Assembly: GCF_947253065.1 (NCBI RefSeq)
Contig: NZ_CAMXWS010000007.1
Location: 1 to 64,000 of the forward strand
Source: an uncultured Corynebacterium sp.
Lineage (GTDB): Bacteria > Actinomycetota > Actinomycetes > Mycobacteriales > Mycobacteriaceae
Length of the DNA stretch: 64,000 bases
Reading direction: 5' to 3'
Part shown: one piece after another, positions 23,851-31,668 of the stretch
How the letters are laid out: each line of letters starts with the position of its first letter
Position numbering within the stretch: position 1 is the stretch's first letter
Translations under genes and position numbers: made by a program
The notes under the pieces: generated by a model
Told to the model about the DNA's origin: nothing
Seen by the model: the letters and a program-made list of their open reading frames with translations, nothing else
Databases searched by the model: none

Positions 23851-25137
23851 TCAGCGCGAGGAACGCACGGTCAGCACCAGTAGCGCGGCCAAGACGCAGG
23901 CAACCGTGCAGGCCTGGTAGAGGCCGGGGTAACCGCCCAGATACCGCAGGCCAGCGGCGGCGAGGAGGCCCGCGATCATATTCGCGGAGCCCTGCGCCAA
24001 CGTCATGATGGACACATCGCGAGCACGGTTGACCTTCGACGGCAGGGACTCATTGATCATCGCTTGCTCGACGGAGGTGAACAAGCCCCACGACAACCCG
24101 AGCAGAACAGCGGCGGTGATCGCGGCTTTCAGGGTGCTCACGAAAGCCATCAACTGTGTTCCAGCGGCCATCGCCACCGCCGCGGCGACGAAGAAGATCT
24201 TGCGGCGTTGGAGTTTGTCGGACAGGGCACCGCTTGCGGCCGCGGCGGCCATGGTGACCACGGCGAAGATGACGGTGAGGATGAGGACCCAGATATCAGG
24301 GTCAGCGACGCGGATGTGGTCGCGGAGGTAATAAAGCAGGTAGAACAACGCGGTGTATTGCGTGGCATGAATGACGAAGCGCGCGAGGAACACAGTGGCG
24401 TAGTTCCGGTAGGCATTGAGCGGCAGTCGCTCCAGCTCGGCATCCGGGTCGAAGACGACAGTGCCGAGCTCAGCCTGGTCGTCGAGGGTCGACTGGTTGG
24501 CGGCGGCATCGATCGCGCCGGGGCCGAAACCGAGTTGGATCACCATCCCGAAAGCGAGTCCCGCGATGACGATGTACGCCCAGTTCAGCGGGAGAAGGCT
24601 CGCAAGCGCAGTTCCGCCCACCAGCCCGAGAACGTAGGTGACGCCGAGGACACTGGAGATGACACCGAAATGCTTCTGCGGAACGACATCGGCAGTGATG
24701 GTCAACAGGTTGTTCGTCATGAACGCGACGAAGCATTGCACCAGGCACCACAGGGCGACCAACGCCCAATATCCGGGAGTCGCGGACATCGCGAGCATGC
24801 CTATCGACGCCAGCGGTACCGCCACCAAGATCCACGGGAAGCGTTTGCCCCAGCGGCGGGCCCAGTCAGATGCCGTCGATAAGCGCGAGCGGTCGGAGAT
24901 GAACCCTACGACGAGGCTGGTGGCCACGGAGGATGCGCCGCCGCACATCATGAGAAGTGCGAGTGCGCCCTCGTGGCTGCCGGGGCGGACCGCGAGCATC
25001 TGGTTGGCCAGCAACAGTTGCGACGGGCCGGCCCACACGAGGCACGTGCCGATATAGGCGAGGGCGAATTTCCAGAAGAAGGCCTTTGGGTGGCGTTCCG
25101 CGATGGTCGTCACAGTGGTTGTCACGGTGGCAGTCAC
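23851..25137 (-). CDS. MFS transporter, probably for a glycoside or sugar
   Basis: A 428-residue protein with about 12 membrane segments in two halves and a cytoplasmic loop of about 40 residues in the middle (DAAANQSTLDDQAELGTVVF). VGFISDRSRLSTASDWARRWGKRFPW after segment 2 matches the MFS loop 2-3 pattern, and SGALSDKLQRRK repeats it in the second half. It is downstream of a GH1 glycosidase gene (5-base gap), so uptake of the glycosidase substrate is the likely task. The GTG start is preceded by AGGTAAA inside the spacer. An 11-mer copy (24874-24884) encodes Leu-Ser-Thr. Confidence 0.85.
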   Translation of the reverse strand: MTATVTTTVTTIAERHPKAFFWKFALAYIGTCLVWAGPSQLLLANQMLAVRPGSHEGALALLMMCGGASSVATSLVVGFISDRSRLSTASDWARRWGKRFPWILVAVPLASIGMLAMSATPGYWALVALWCLVQCFVAFMTNNLLTITADVVPQKHFGVISSVLGVTYVLGLVGGTALASLLPLNWAYIVIAGLAFGMVIQLGFGPGAIDAAANQSTLDDQAELGTVVFDPDAELERLPLNAYRNYATVFLARFVIHATQYTALFYLLYYLRDHIRVADPDIWVLILTVIFAVVTMAAAAASGALSDKLQRRKIFFVAAAVAMAAGTQLMAFVSTLKAAITAAVLLGLSWGLFTSVEQAMINESLPSKVNRARDVSIMTLAQGSANMIAGLLAAAGLRYLGGYPGLYQACTVACVLAALLVLTVRSSR

Positions 25138-25142
25138 AGTGT

Positions 25143-26522
25143 TTACCTGCTTGTAGCTTCCCGGTACTGCGCATCGATCGCCGGGGTCAAAGCGTCGGCG
25201 CGGATGATGTCACGCAGCATGCGCGCGGCGGGTTTGACGTGCCGGTCGAGGTTCTCGTCGAGTCCGACGACCCCGAAGTGCTGCGCCATGCCCTCGGACC
25301 ACTCCCAGTTGTCCACGAAGCACCAGTGGTAGTAGCGCTCGACGGGCACCCGGGACTGCGGCGTTCCGTCGGGTGCATCCAAGCCTGAATTCAAGCGGGC
25401 GAGCTCCTCGAGGTGGTCGAGAATGAAGCCGCACCGGAAGGACTCGCTGTTGTCGGCGGTGCCGTTCTCCGTGATCCAGATCGGCAGAGCGAATTCTTTA
25501 GCCAAGTGAGTGGAGACGTCGACGATGCCGCGCGGGTAGATTTCCCAGCCGAGGTCGTTGGTGGGGCGGCCGGGGAAGGTGGCGTCGTCAAAGCCTTTGA
25601 CGGCGGTGCGGGAATAGTAATTGATGGCGATGGCGTCGACGAAGCGTTTCGTCGTCTTCGGCGTCCTGGTCAGCGCGGCGGCGGCTTTGGCGCGGGTGAT
25701 GAAGTCCTTGTCGAGTGCTTTGGGTCGGCCGATGAGCGGCAGGAAAATGCCGCGGTAAAAAGCCTTTTCCATCGCGCCTTGGAAGAGATGCTCGACGATC
25801 GGGGTGATGAACCGATGGATCGGGTTGCGGGGGTTCATCGGGGCGAAAACGCGCTTGTGGTGCGCGAAGGTGACGCGGACTGTACGGCCGGGAGCGTCGA
25901 GGCGACGGTGGATCCGCTCGTAGGCGAGCAGGTGCGCCGCAGCCATGTTTTGCAGGACCTTCCTGATCTTCACGAAACCGCCGGAACCAGGGGGTTGGGA
26001 TCCGAATAAGAAGGCTTCGGAGGCATAGACATTGGGCTCGTTGAGGGTGACCCAGTCGTCGATAAGCTCCCCCATGTAGTCGAGCACCACGTCGACGTAC
26101 GCGAGGAACCGCTCTACGATGTCCGGGTTGGTCCAACCGCCGCGGCGCTCGAGCCACAGCGGTTGCCCGAAGTGGTGGAGGGTGACCAGTGGTTCGATGC
26201 CTTTCGCTTTGAGGTCGCGAAACTCCTCGGCGTAGCGTTCGAGCGCTTCTGTGTCGTATGCCCCGGGTTCGGGCTCGATGCGAGACCATTCGACGCCGAC
26301 GCGGGCAATGGAGAATTCAAGTTCCGCCATGAGTTCGTTGTCCTCCCGCCACCGTGTCCAGTGATCGGTGGTGGGGTGGAGGCTGGTGCCGTCCTTGATA
26401 TGTCCGGCGTTGGCCCACTGCGTCCAGTTGCTGGGGCGTGGCGAGCCTTCGATCTGCAGGCCGGCCGATGCCGTGCCGATGCGCATCCCGTTCAGCGGGA
26501 TCTCCATTCTTCCTCGTGGCAT
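25143..26522 (-). CDS. Glycoside hydrolase family 1 (beta-glucosidase-like)
   Basis: A 459-residue GH1 enzyme of the retaining, (beta/alpha)8 type. The acid/base Glu is in TLNEPN (Glu 162) and the nucleophile Glu in PIWITENGT (near residue 353). Other GH1 landmarks are GTASAGLQIEG at the N-terminus, IARVGVEWSRIEP, LVTLHHFGQPLWL and VDNWEWSEGMAQHFGV near the end. No signal peptide is seen, so it is cytoplasmic and would act on imported (possibly phosphorylated) glycosides. TAGGGT lies 6 bases before the ATG (leaderless type); an internal ATG at 26507 has AGGAAG upstream as an alternative. It forms an operon with the MFS gene. Confidence 0.93.
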   Translation of the reverse strand: MPRGRMEIPLNGMRIGTASAGLQIEGSPRPSNWTQWANAGHIKDGTSLHPTTDHWTRWREDNELMAELEFSIARVGVEWSRIEPEPGAYDTEALERYAEEFRDLKAKGIEPLVTLHHFGQPLWLERRGGWTNPDIVERFLAYVDVVLDYMGELIDDWVTLNEPNVYASEAFLFGSQPPGSGGFVKIRKVLQNMAAAHLLAYERIHRRLDAPGRTVRVTFAHHKRVFAPMNPRNPIHRFITPIVEHLFQGAMEKAFYRGIFLPLIGRPKALDKDFITRAKAAAALTRTPKTTKRFVDAIAINYYSRTAVKGFDDATFPGRPTNDLGWEIYPRGIVDVSTHLAKEFALPIWITENGTADNSESFRCGFILDHLEELARLNSGLDAPDGTPQSRVPVERYYHWCFVDNWEWSEGMAQHFGVVGLDENLDRHVKPAARMLRDIIRADALTPAIDAQYREATSR

Positions 26523-26540
26523 GGTCTCACCCTAAAGACC

Positions 26541-26551
26541 GCTTATCGACG
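26541..26551 (-). repeat. Copy of the CGTCGATAAGC 11-mer (intergenic)
   Basis: Exact minus-strand match just upstream of the GH1 gene promoter. Confidence 0.95.
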
Positions 26552-26672
26552 CCGACGTGAATCCGTGGAACCCGACCCCAAAAATGTTTTACGCACCTAC
26601 GTTTGGGGGTGAAACTAGATAATTTTTTTGGTACTAATAAGCGTTTTCTCACGAATTCGCCCGCCCCGTCTT

Positions 26673-26692
26673 AATGTGTCGCAGGACACATT
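26673..26692. promoter_or_regulatory. Inverted repeat upstream of the secreted lipase gene
   Basis: AATGTGTC-GCAG-GACACATT is a perfect 8-bp inverted repeat ending 23 bases before the lipase ATG, overlapping the expected promoter or leader. An AT-rich tract (about 26615-26640) lies upstream. It could be an operator or an RNA hairpin. Confidence 0.45.
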
Positions 26693-26715
26693 TATTCGGT
26701 TGAGATGGAGTTTCA

Positions 26716-28257
26716 ATGACGAAGAAATTGGGCGGAATTCTGGTCGCGGCGGCTCTGACCGCGTCTGTCATGACTGGCGCGGGCGGTATCGCAAAGGCGG
26801 AAGACAGCTTCTATAACACCACCGATGTCGCGCCGGGCACTCCGGGCGAAATCTTGAAAGAGAAGACGGTGCCGTACTCCAATGTCTTGGGCTCGGCTGA
26901 TTCTGATCTTCCGAATGAAGCGACCAAGATCATGTACACCACGACCGACGCGAATGGCGAGCTCGTTCCGGTGACCGGGTACGTGGTCGAGCCGACCTCT
27001 AAGTGGCGGGGCAAGGGGCCGCGTCCCACCGTCGTTATCGGGCGCGGAACGGTGGGCCAGGGCGACCAGTGCGCCCCGTCTCGCAACTGGCCGTTGGACG
27101 GGCAGCCGAATCCGATCGAGTCGAAGCGCACGGTGAATATGGAGGGCCTCTACGACTTCGCGCTGTCGAAGTACGGCGTCCGCGTCGTGGTCACCGACCT
27201 CGTGGGAATGGGCACCGAGGGTGTGCATACGTACATGAACCGCCTCGATCAGGCGCACGCGATGCTGGATGCCGGACGTGCGGTGAAGAACCTGGTCGGG
27301 GAGGAGGACTTCGGCAAGATCGGTTTCTACGGCCACTCGCAGGGCGGCGGCGCCTCCGCGGCGGCGGTGGAAGAAGCGCGGAATTACTACAGTGCCGATG
27401 AGCAAGCCAATGTCGCCGGCGCCTACGCCTCGGCGCCGCCGGCGAACCTCTACGAAGTGGCCCGCAATATCGACGGGTCCGACCTCTCGGGCGCCATCGG
27501 GTTCGCGATGAACGGCATGGTCGAGCGGTACGACGGCTTCGACGATCTCCTGGACAAATACCTGAGCGAGGACGGAAAGAAGGTCCTGGAGACCTTCAAG
27601 AATTCCTGCACCAACGAGATCACCTCCGAGCCGTACGCGTACATGACCACCCGTGACTGGACGAAGGACGGGCGCTCGCTCGAAGAAATCCTCAAAGAGC
27701 CGGACATGGCGACGGCCCTGGCGAGGATGAGGGAGCAGGAAATCGGCAACGGCTCTCCCGTCGCACCCGTCATGGTGATCAGCGGGCGCTACGACCGTCA
27801 GGTGGAGTACCGGCAGGCCCGGAACCTGGCCATGAAGTGGTGCACCGTCGACGATGCCAAGGTGGTCTACCGTGATGACGTCGTTCCTGAAATTGAAGAC
27901 GGCATGAAGAATCACCTCGTGCAGGCGCTGAGCGGCCCGACCTTCGGCTTCAGCTTCATGATCGACCGATTCAATGACAAGCCGCTTGCCGACGACCAGG
28001 TGTGCGCGAATTTCAACGGCAACGAGGACCCTTACGGTTCGGGCGTGGCAATGAGCTCCCACCTGTCGTCACTGCCGCTGAGCAGCAAACTCGTGCCCGA
28101 CAGCGCCCCGGAATCTGGCCCTAGTTCCGGTGTGGACGGCTCCGGTATCCGCTCGCCGGAAGGTATTCTCGCGACCATCATCATCGCCGTGCTCGGCATG
28201 GTCGGTCTCGGTGTCGGCGTGGCATGGCCGGCCCTGAGCCAGATGCTGAAGTTTTAG
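26716..28257 (+). CDS. Secreted, membrane-anchored lipase (secretory lipase family)
   Basis: A 513-residue exported alpha/beta hydrolase. The signal peptide MTKKLGGILVAAALTASVMTG ends at AKA-ED (about residue 28). The nucleophile elbow is GHSQGGG with Ser 208, preceded by RVVVTDLVGMGTEG, and SGRYDRQVEYRQ contains a likely catalytic Asp; HLVQA may carry the His. The architecture fits the secretory lipase (LIP) family of actinobacteria. A C-terminal membrane segment (about residues 483-505) would anchor it. GATGGAGT is the probable ribosome binding site. Substrate: triacylglycerol or other lipids, by inference. Confidence 0.9.
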   Translation: MTKKLGGILVAAALTASVMTGAGGIAKAEDSFYNTTDVAPGTPGEILKEKTVPYSNVLGSADSDLPNEATKIMYTTTDANGELVPVTGYVVEPTSKWRGKGPRPTVVIGRGTVGQGDQCAPSRNWPLDGQPNPIESKRTVNMEGLYDFALSKYGVRVVVTDLVGMGTEGVHTYMNRLDQAHAMLDAGRAVKNLVGEEDFGKIGFYGHSQGGGASAAAVEEARNYYSADEQANVAGAYASAPPANLYEVARNIDGSDLSGAIGFAMNGMVERYDGFDDLLDKYLSEDGKKVLETFKNSCTNEITSEPYAYMTTRDWTKDGRSLEEILKEPDMATALARMREQEIGNGSPVAPVMVISGRYDRQVEYRQARNLAMKWCTVDDAKVVYRDDVVPEIEDGMKNHLVQALSGPTFGFSFMIDRFNDKPLADDQVCANFNGNEDPYGSGVAMSSHLSSLPLSSKLVPDSAPESGPSSGVDGSGIRSPEGILATIIIAVLGMVGLGVGVAWPALSQMLKF

Positions 28258-28624
28258 GGGATGAAGGGGGCAGGCGGGGAGTCACTAAGCAATTTGTGCA
28301 TCTGGTGCGCTGACCTGTATGGTTGACCAACGGTTCTGCGCGCGCATGCTGCGTGTGTCAGATCCGCATTGAACGTATACATCCAACTTTGTTGCAGGCC
28401 CCCCGCCAAAATGCGGACCGTATGAAGGGTGGCGGCGAGCACTTCCGTTATTAAGCGGTAAGGAGCGCCCACTGTTTGAGTTTGGAAACATGCCGGTGAC
28501 GGTGTGATTCGGACTCGTAGTAGCCCCCGACAGAACACACGGATAACGCGAGTCCCATGCATCAACGATGCGCCGGGACAAGGTGGGTTACGGGAACCGC
28601 AACGAGAAAGGTAAACGGTCAACC
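28258..28624 (+). promoter_or_regulatory. 367-bp promoter and leader region of the rpsH-rplO operon
   Basis: No convincing gene is present. Because rpsH is cut off from rplE, its promoter must lie here. The long, G+C-rich stretch before the ATG, with several short complementary segments (for example CCGCCAAAATGCGG), leaves room for a structured leader. I could not assign promoter boxes firmly. Confidence 0.4.
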
Positions 28625-29023
28625 ATGACCATGACAGATCCCATTGCGGACATGCTGTCTCGCGTGCGCAACGCTAACAATGCGCACCACGAGACCGTGT
28701 CTATGCCCTCCTCGAAGTTGAAGGTCAACATCGCGGAGATCCTCAAGCAGGAGGGCTACATCGCTGACTACAAGGTTGAGGACGCAAAGGTGGGCAAGAC
28801 CCTCTCCCTCGACCTGAAGTACGGCCCGTCCCGTCAGGCTTCCATCGCTGGCCTGCGCCGCGTGTCCAAGCCGGGCCTGCGCGTGTACGCCAAGTCGACT
28901 GACCTGCCGCAGGTTCTCGGCGGCCTGGGTGTGGCAATCATCTCCACGTCCCAGGGTCTGCTCACGGACCGCCAGGCCCAAGAGAAGGGTGTAGGTGGGG
29001 AAGTCCTCGCCTACGTCTGGTAA
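28625..29023 (+). CDS. rpsH: Ribosomal protein S8
   Basis: A 132-residue 30S protein that binds the central domain of 16S rRNA. It has MTDPIADMLSRVRNANNAHHETVSMPSSKLKVNIAEILKQEGYI, RRVSKPGLRVYAK and the C-terminal GVAIISTSQGLLTDRQAQEKGVGGEVLAYVW. I chose the ATG giving MTMTDPIAD; an in-frame upstream start would add 19 atypical residues. It begins the second half of the split spc cluster. Confidence 0.97.
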   Translation: MTMTDPIADMLSRVRNANNAHHETVSMPSSKLKVNIAEILKQEGYIADYKVEDAKVGKTLSLDLKYGPSRQASIAGLRRVSKPGLRVYAKSTDLPQVLGGLGVAIISTSQGLLTDRQAQEKGVGGEVLAYVW

Positions 29024-29040
29024 AGGGAGGTTGAACAGAT

Positions 29041-29577
29041 ATGTCTCGTGTAGGTAATGCACCTATCGCAATCCCCAACGGTGTCGAGACCAAGATCGAC
29101 GGCCAGCTCGTTGAGGTGAAGGGCCCGAAGGGCACCCTCTCCGTTGACGTCCCGGCTCCGATCACCGCTGCCGTTGAAGAGAACCAGATCGTGGTTTCTC
29201 GCCCGAATGACCACCGCGACAACCGTTCGCTCCATGGTCTGTCTCGTTCGCTGATCAACAACTGCGTTGTTGGCGTGACCGAGGGCTACAAGATCAACAT
29301 GGAGATCTTCGGTGTCGGCTACCGCGTGCAGCAGAAGGGCAAGGACCTTGAGTTCTCCCTCGGCTACTCGCACCCGATCCTCATCGAGGCTCCGGAGGGC
29401 GTCACGTTTGCTGTTGACGGCAACACGAAGTTCTCCATCGAAGGCATTGATAAGCAGCTGGTTGGCCAGATCGCCGCGAACATCCGTCGCCTCCGCAAGG
29501 ATGACCCGTACAAGGGTAAGGGCATCCGTTACGAGGGCGAGCAGGTTCGCCGCAAGGTCGGAAAGACGGGTAAGTAA
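29041..29577 (+). CDS. rplF: Ribosomal protein L6
   Basis: A 178-residue, two-domain 50S protein near the factor-binding site. It has SRVGNAPIAIPNGVETKIDGQLVEVKGPKGTLS and the C-terminal GIDKQLVGQIAANIRRLRKDDPYKGKGIRYEGEQVRRKVGKTGK. The gap after rpsH is 17 bases, with GGGAGG as ribosome binding site. Confidence 0.98.
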   Translation: MSRVGNAPIAIPNGVETKIDGQLVEVKGPKGTLSVDVPAPITAAVEENQIVVSRPNDHRDNRSLHGLSRSLINNCVVGVTEGYKINMEIFGVGYRVQQKGKDLEFSLGYSHPILIEAPEGVTFAVDGNTKFSIEGIDKQLVGQIAANIRRLRKDDPYKGKGIRYEGEQVRRKVGKTGK

Positions 29578-29580
29578 TCC

Positions 29581-29988
29581 ATGAGCACTGAAGAAAAGAC
29601 TACTCAGAAGCGCACTCCGGTCGGCCGGGATATTGCTACCCGCCGCCGTGAGGCCCGCGTCCGCCGCCACAACCGCATCCGCAAGACCCTGCGTGGCACC
29701 CCGGAGGCACCGCGCCTCGTTGTGCACCGCAGCTCCCGCCACATGCATGTCCAGGTCATCGACGACCTGGCCGGCCACACCCTCGTGTCCGCTTCCTCCA
29801 TGGAAGATGCAGTGCGCACCCTTGAGGGTGACAAGAAGGCGAAGGCTGCCAAGGTTGGCGAGCTCGTTGCTGAGCGCGCCAAGGAAGCTGGCATCGAGAC
29901 GGTCGTCTTCGACCGTGGTGGCTACAAGTACCACGGCCGCGTCGCCGCGCTTGCCGACGCCGCCCGTGAAGGTGGTCTGAAGTTCTAA
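29581..29988 (+). CDS. rplR: Ribosomal protein L18
   Basis: A 135-residue 50S protein that helps bind 5S rRNA. It has RRREARVRRHNRIRKTLRGTPEAPRLVVHRSSRHMHVQVIDDLAGHTLVSAS and VVFDRGGYKYHGRVAALADAAREGGLKF. It starts 3 bases after rplF; its stop codon overlaps an ATG belonging to the rpsE frame. Confidence 0.98.
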   Translation: MSTEEKTTQKRTPVGRDIATRRREARVRRHNRIRKTLRGTPEAPRLVVHRSSRHMHVQVIDDLAGHTLVSASSMEDAVRTLEGDKKAKAAKVGELVAERAKEAGIETVVFDRGGYKYHGRVAALADAAREGGLKF

Positions 29989-30026
29989 TGACCACCGCAG
30001 ACGAAACTCAACGGAAGGATCGCGAC

Positions 30027-30701
30027 ATGGCCGAGCGTGAACGGCGTGACGGCGGAGCATCCGCCGACGACCAGAAGAACCAGAACAACAACGACCGCGG
30101 TGGTCGCAACGACCGCAACGATCGCGGCGGCCGTGGTGGCCGCGGCGGACGCCGCGATGACCGCCGTGGCGGTGCACAGGACGAGCGCGATAAGTACATC
30201 GAGCGCGTTGTCACCATCAACCGTGTTGCAAAGACCGTCAAGGGCGGCCGCAACATGTCCTTTACCGCCCTCGTGGTGGTCGGCGACGGCCAGGGCATGG
30301 TCGGCGTTGGCTACGGCAAGGCAAAGGAAGTTCCTGCCGCAATCCAGAAGGGTGCAGAAGAGGCTCGTAAGAACTTCTTCCGCGTCCCGATGATCGGCGG
30401 CACCATCCCCCACCCGGTACAGGGCGAGGATGCTGCAGGCGTAGTTATGCTGCGTCCGGCTGCTCCCGGTACCGGTGTCATCGCCGGCGGCGCTGCCCGT
30501 CCGGTGCTCGAGTGCGCCGGCATCCAGGACATCCTGGCTAAGTCGCTGGGTTCCGACAACGCCCTCAACGTGGTCAAGGCCACCGTTGCTGGTCTGAAGG
30601 AACTTGTGCGCCCCGAGGAAGTTGCCGCTCGTCGCGGTAAGTCCATCGAGGAAGTCGCCCCCGCACGCATGCTGCGTCAGCGCGCAGGACAGGAGGCTTA
30701 A
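30027..30701 (+). CDS. rpsE: Ribosomal protein S5
   Basis: A 224-residue 30S protein involved in decoding fidelity. It has YIERVVTINRVAKTVKGGRNMSFTALVVVGDGQGMVGVGYGKAKEVPAAIQKG and GIQDILAKSLGSDNALNVVKA. The N-terminal about 50 residues are an Asn/Arg/Gly-rich extension of the kind seen in corynebacteria. I chose ATG 30027 (MAERERRDGG) because GGAAGG lies 8 bases upstream and the N-terminus then matches relatives. A start at 29988, overlapping the rplR stop, would add 13 residues and cannot be excluded. Confidence 0.95.
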   Translation: MAERERRDGGASADDQKNQNNNDRGGRNDRNDRGGRGGRGGRRDDRRGGAQDERDKYIERVVTINRVAKTVKGGRNMSFTALVVVGDGQGMVGVGYGKAKEVPAAIQKGAEEARKNFFRVPMIGGTIPHPVQGEDAAGVVMLRPAAPGTGVIAGGAARPVLECAGIQDILAKSLGSDNALNVVKATVAGLKELVRPEEVAARRGKSIEEVAPARMLRQRAGQEA

Positions 30702-30706
30702 GCACA

Positions 30707-30892
30707 ATGGCACTGAAAATTACACTTCACCACGGTCTGATCGGCGAGAAGCCGCTCACCCGTAAGAATCTCGAGGCTCTGGGCCTGCGCAAGATCGGTC
30801 AGTCCGTGACTAAGCAGGACAACGCCGCAACCCGCGGTCAGATCCTCAAGGTGGCCCACCTGGTCACCGTTGAAGAAGTAGCAGGGGAGTAG
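30707..30892 (+). CDS. rpmD: Ribosomal protein L30
   Basis: A 61-residue 50S protein with KITLHHGLIGEKPLTRKNLEALGLRKIGQSVTKQDNAATRGQILKVAHLVTVEE. Normal length for the family. It follows rpsE by 5 bases and precedes rplO by 8. Confidence 0.98.
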   Translation: MALKITLHHGLIGEKPLTRKNLEALGLRKIGQSVTKQDNAATRGQILKVAHLVTVEEVAGE

Positions 30893-30900
30893 GTACTGAC

Positions 30901-31377
30901 ATGGCTGACATCATCAAGCTCCATGATCTGCGCCCGGCTGAGGGTGCAAACAAGGCCAAGACCCGCGTCGGCCGCGGTGAGGCTTCTAAGGGTAAGACCG
31001 CAGGTCGCGGTACGAAGGGCACCAAGGCTCGTAAGCAGGTTTCCGCTGCTTTCGAGGGTGGCCAGATGCCGCTGCACATGCGTCTGCCGAAGCTGAAGGG
31101 CTTCAAGAACCCGAACAAGGTCGTCTACCAGGTTGTCAATGTTGCAGACCTGGCAAAGGCCTTCCCGGAGGGTGGCTCTGTCACCTCCGCGGACATCGCT
31201 GCAGCTGGCCTGGTTCGCAAGAACCAGCCGGTGAAGGTGCTGGGCGACGGTGAGATCTCCGTCAAGCTCGACGTCACCGCAGAGAAGTTCTCCAAGTCCG
31301 CATCTGAGAAGATCGCGGCTGCTGGCGGCTCCACCACTGAGGTTGCTGCCAAGGCTGAGGAGACCAAGGAGGACTAA
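30901..31377 (+). CDS. rplO: Ribosomal protein L15
   Basis: A 158-residue 50S assembly protein. It has IIKLHDLRPAEGANKAKTRVGRGEASKGKTAGRGTKGTKAR in the Gly-rich N-terminal extension and FEGGQMPLHMRLPKLKGFKN. The C-terminus has a short acidic/Ala tail. It ends the operon before secY, with a terminator behind it. Confidence 0.98.
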   Translation: MADIIKLHDLRPAEGANKAKTRVGRGEASKGKTAGRGTKGTKARKQVSAAFEGGQMPLHMRLPKLKGFKNPNKVVYQVVNVADLAKAFPEGGSVTSADIAAAGLVRKNQPVKVLGDGEISVKLDVTAEKFSKSASEKIAAAGGSTTEVAAKAEETKED

Positions 31378-31390
31378 TTCTCCTTGAGCT

Positions 31391-31438
31391 GAACTCCCCG
31401 TTCGGTAGTGCTAATGCACTAACCGGCGGGGAGTTTTC
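31391..31438 (+). terminator. Rho-independent terminator after rplO
   Basis: AACTCCCCG pairs with CGGGGAGTT, with an inner CGGTAGTGC-GCACTAACCG helix carrying one bulge, then TTTTCG. secY therefore needs its own promoter; TAGGGT at 31524-31529 is a possible -10 box. Confidence 0.88.
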
Positions 31439-31668
31439 GCATTGTGTGGCTTTTGTTTTAACCAAGCAACCGGGAACGATTGGATGGTTGACGGGGGAAT
31501 AGTAGTTTCACGGAGCTACCTGGTAGGGTGGACGAGTCAAAATATGTCCATCGCCCCCGCGGGGTGGTGCGGCATCAACGTACGTTATCTACTGTCCGCT
31601 GCCTTCCGTGTGGACGCGGAGTTTGAAATAAGCTCCGGCCCTCAAGTGGGAAGGTGCCAGGAGGCCAC

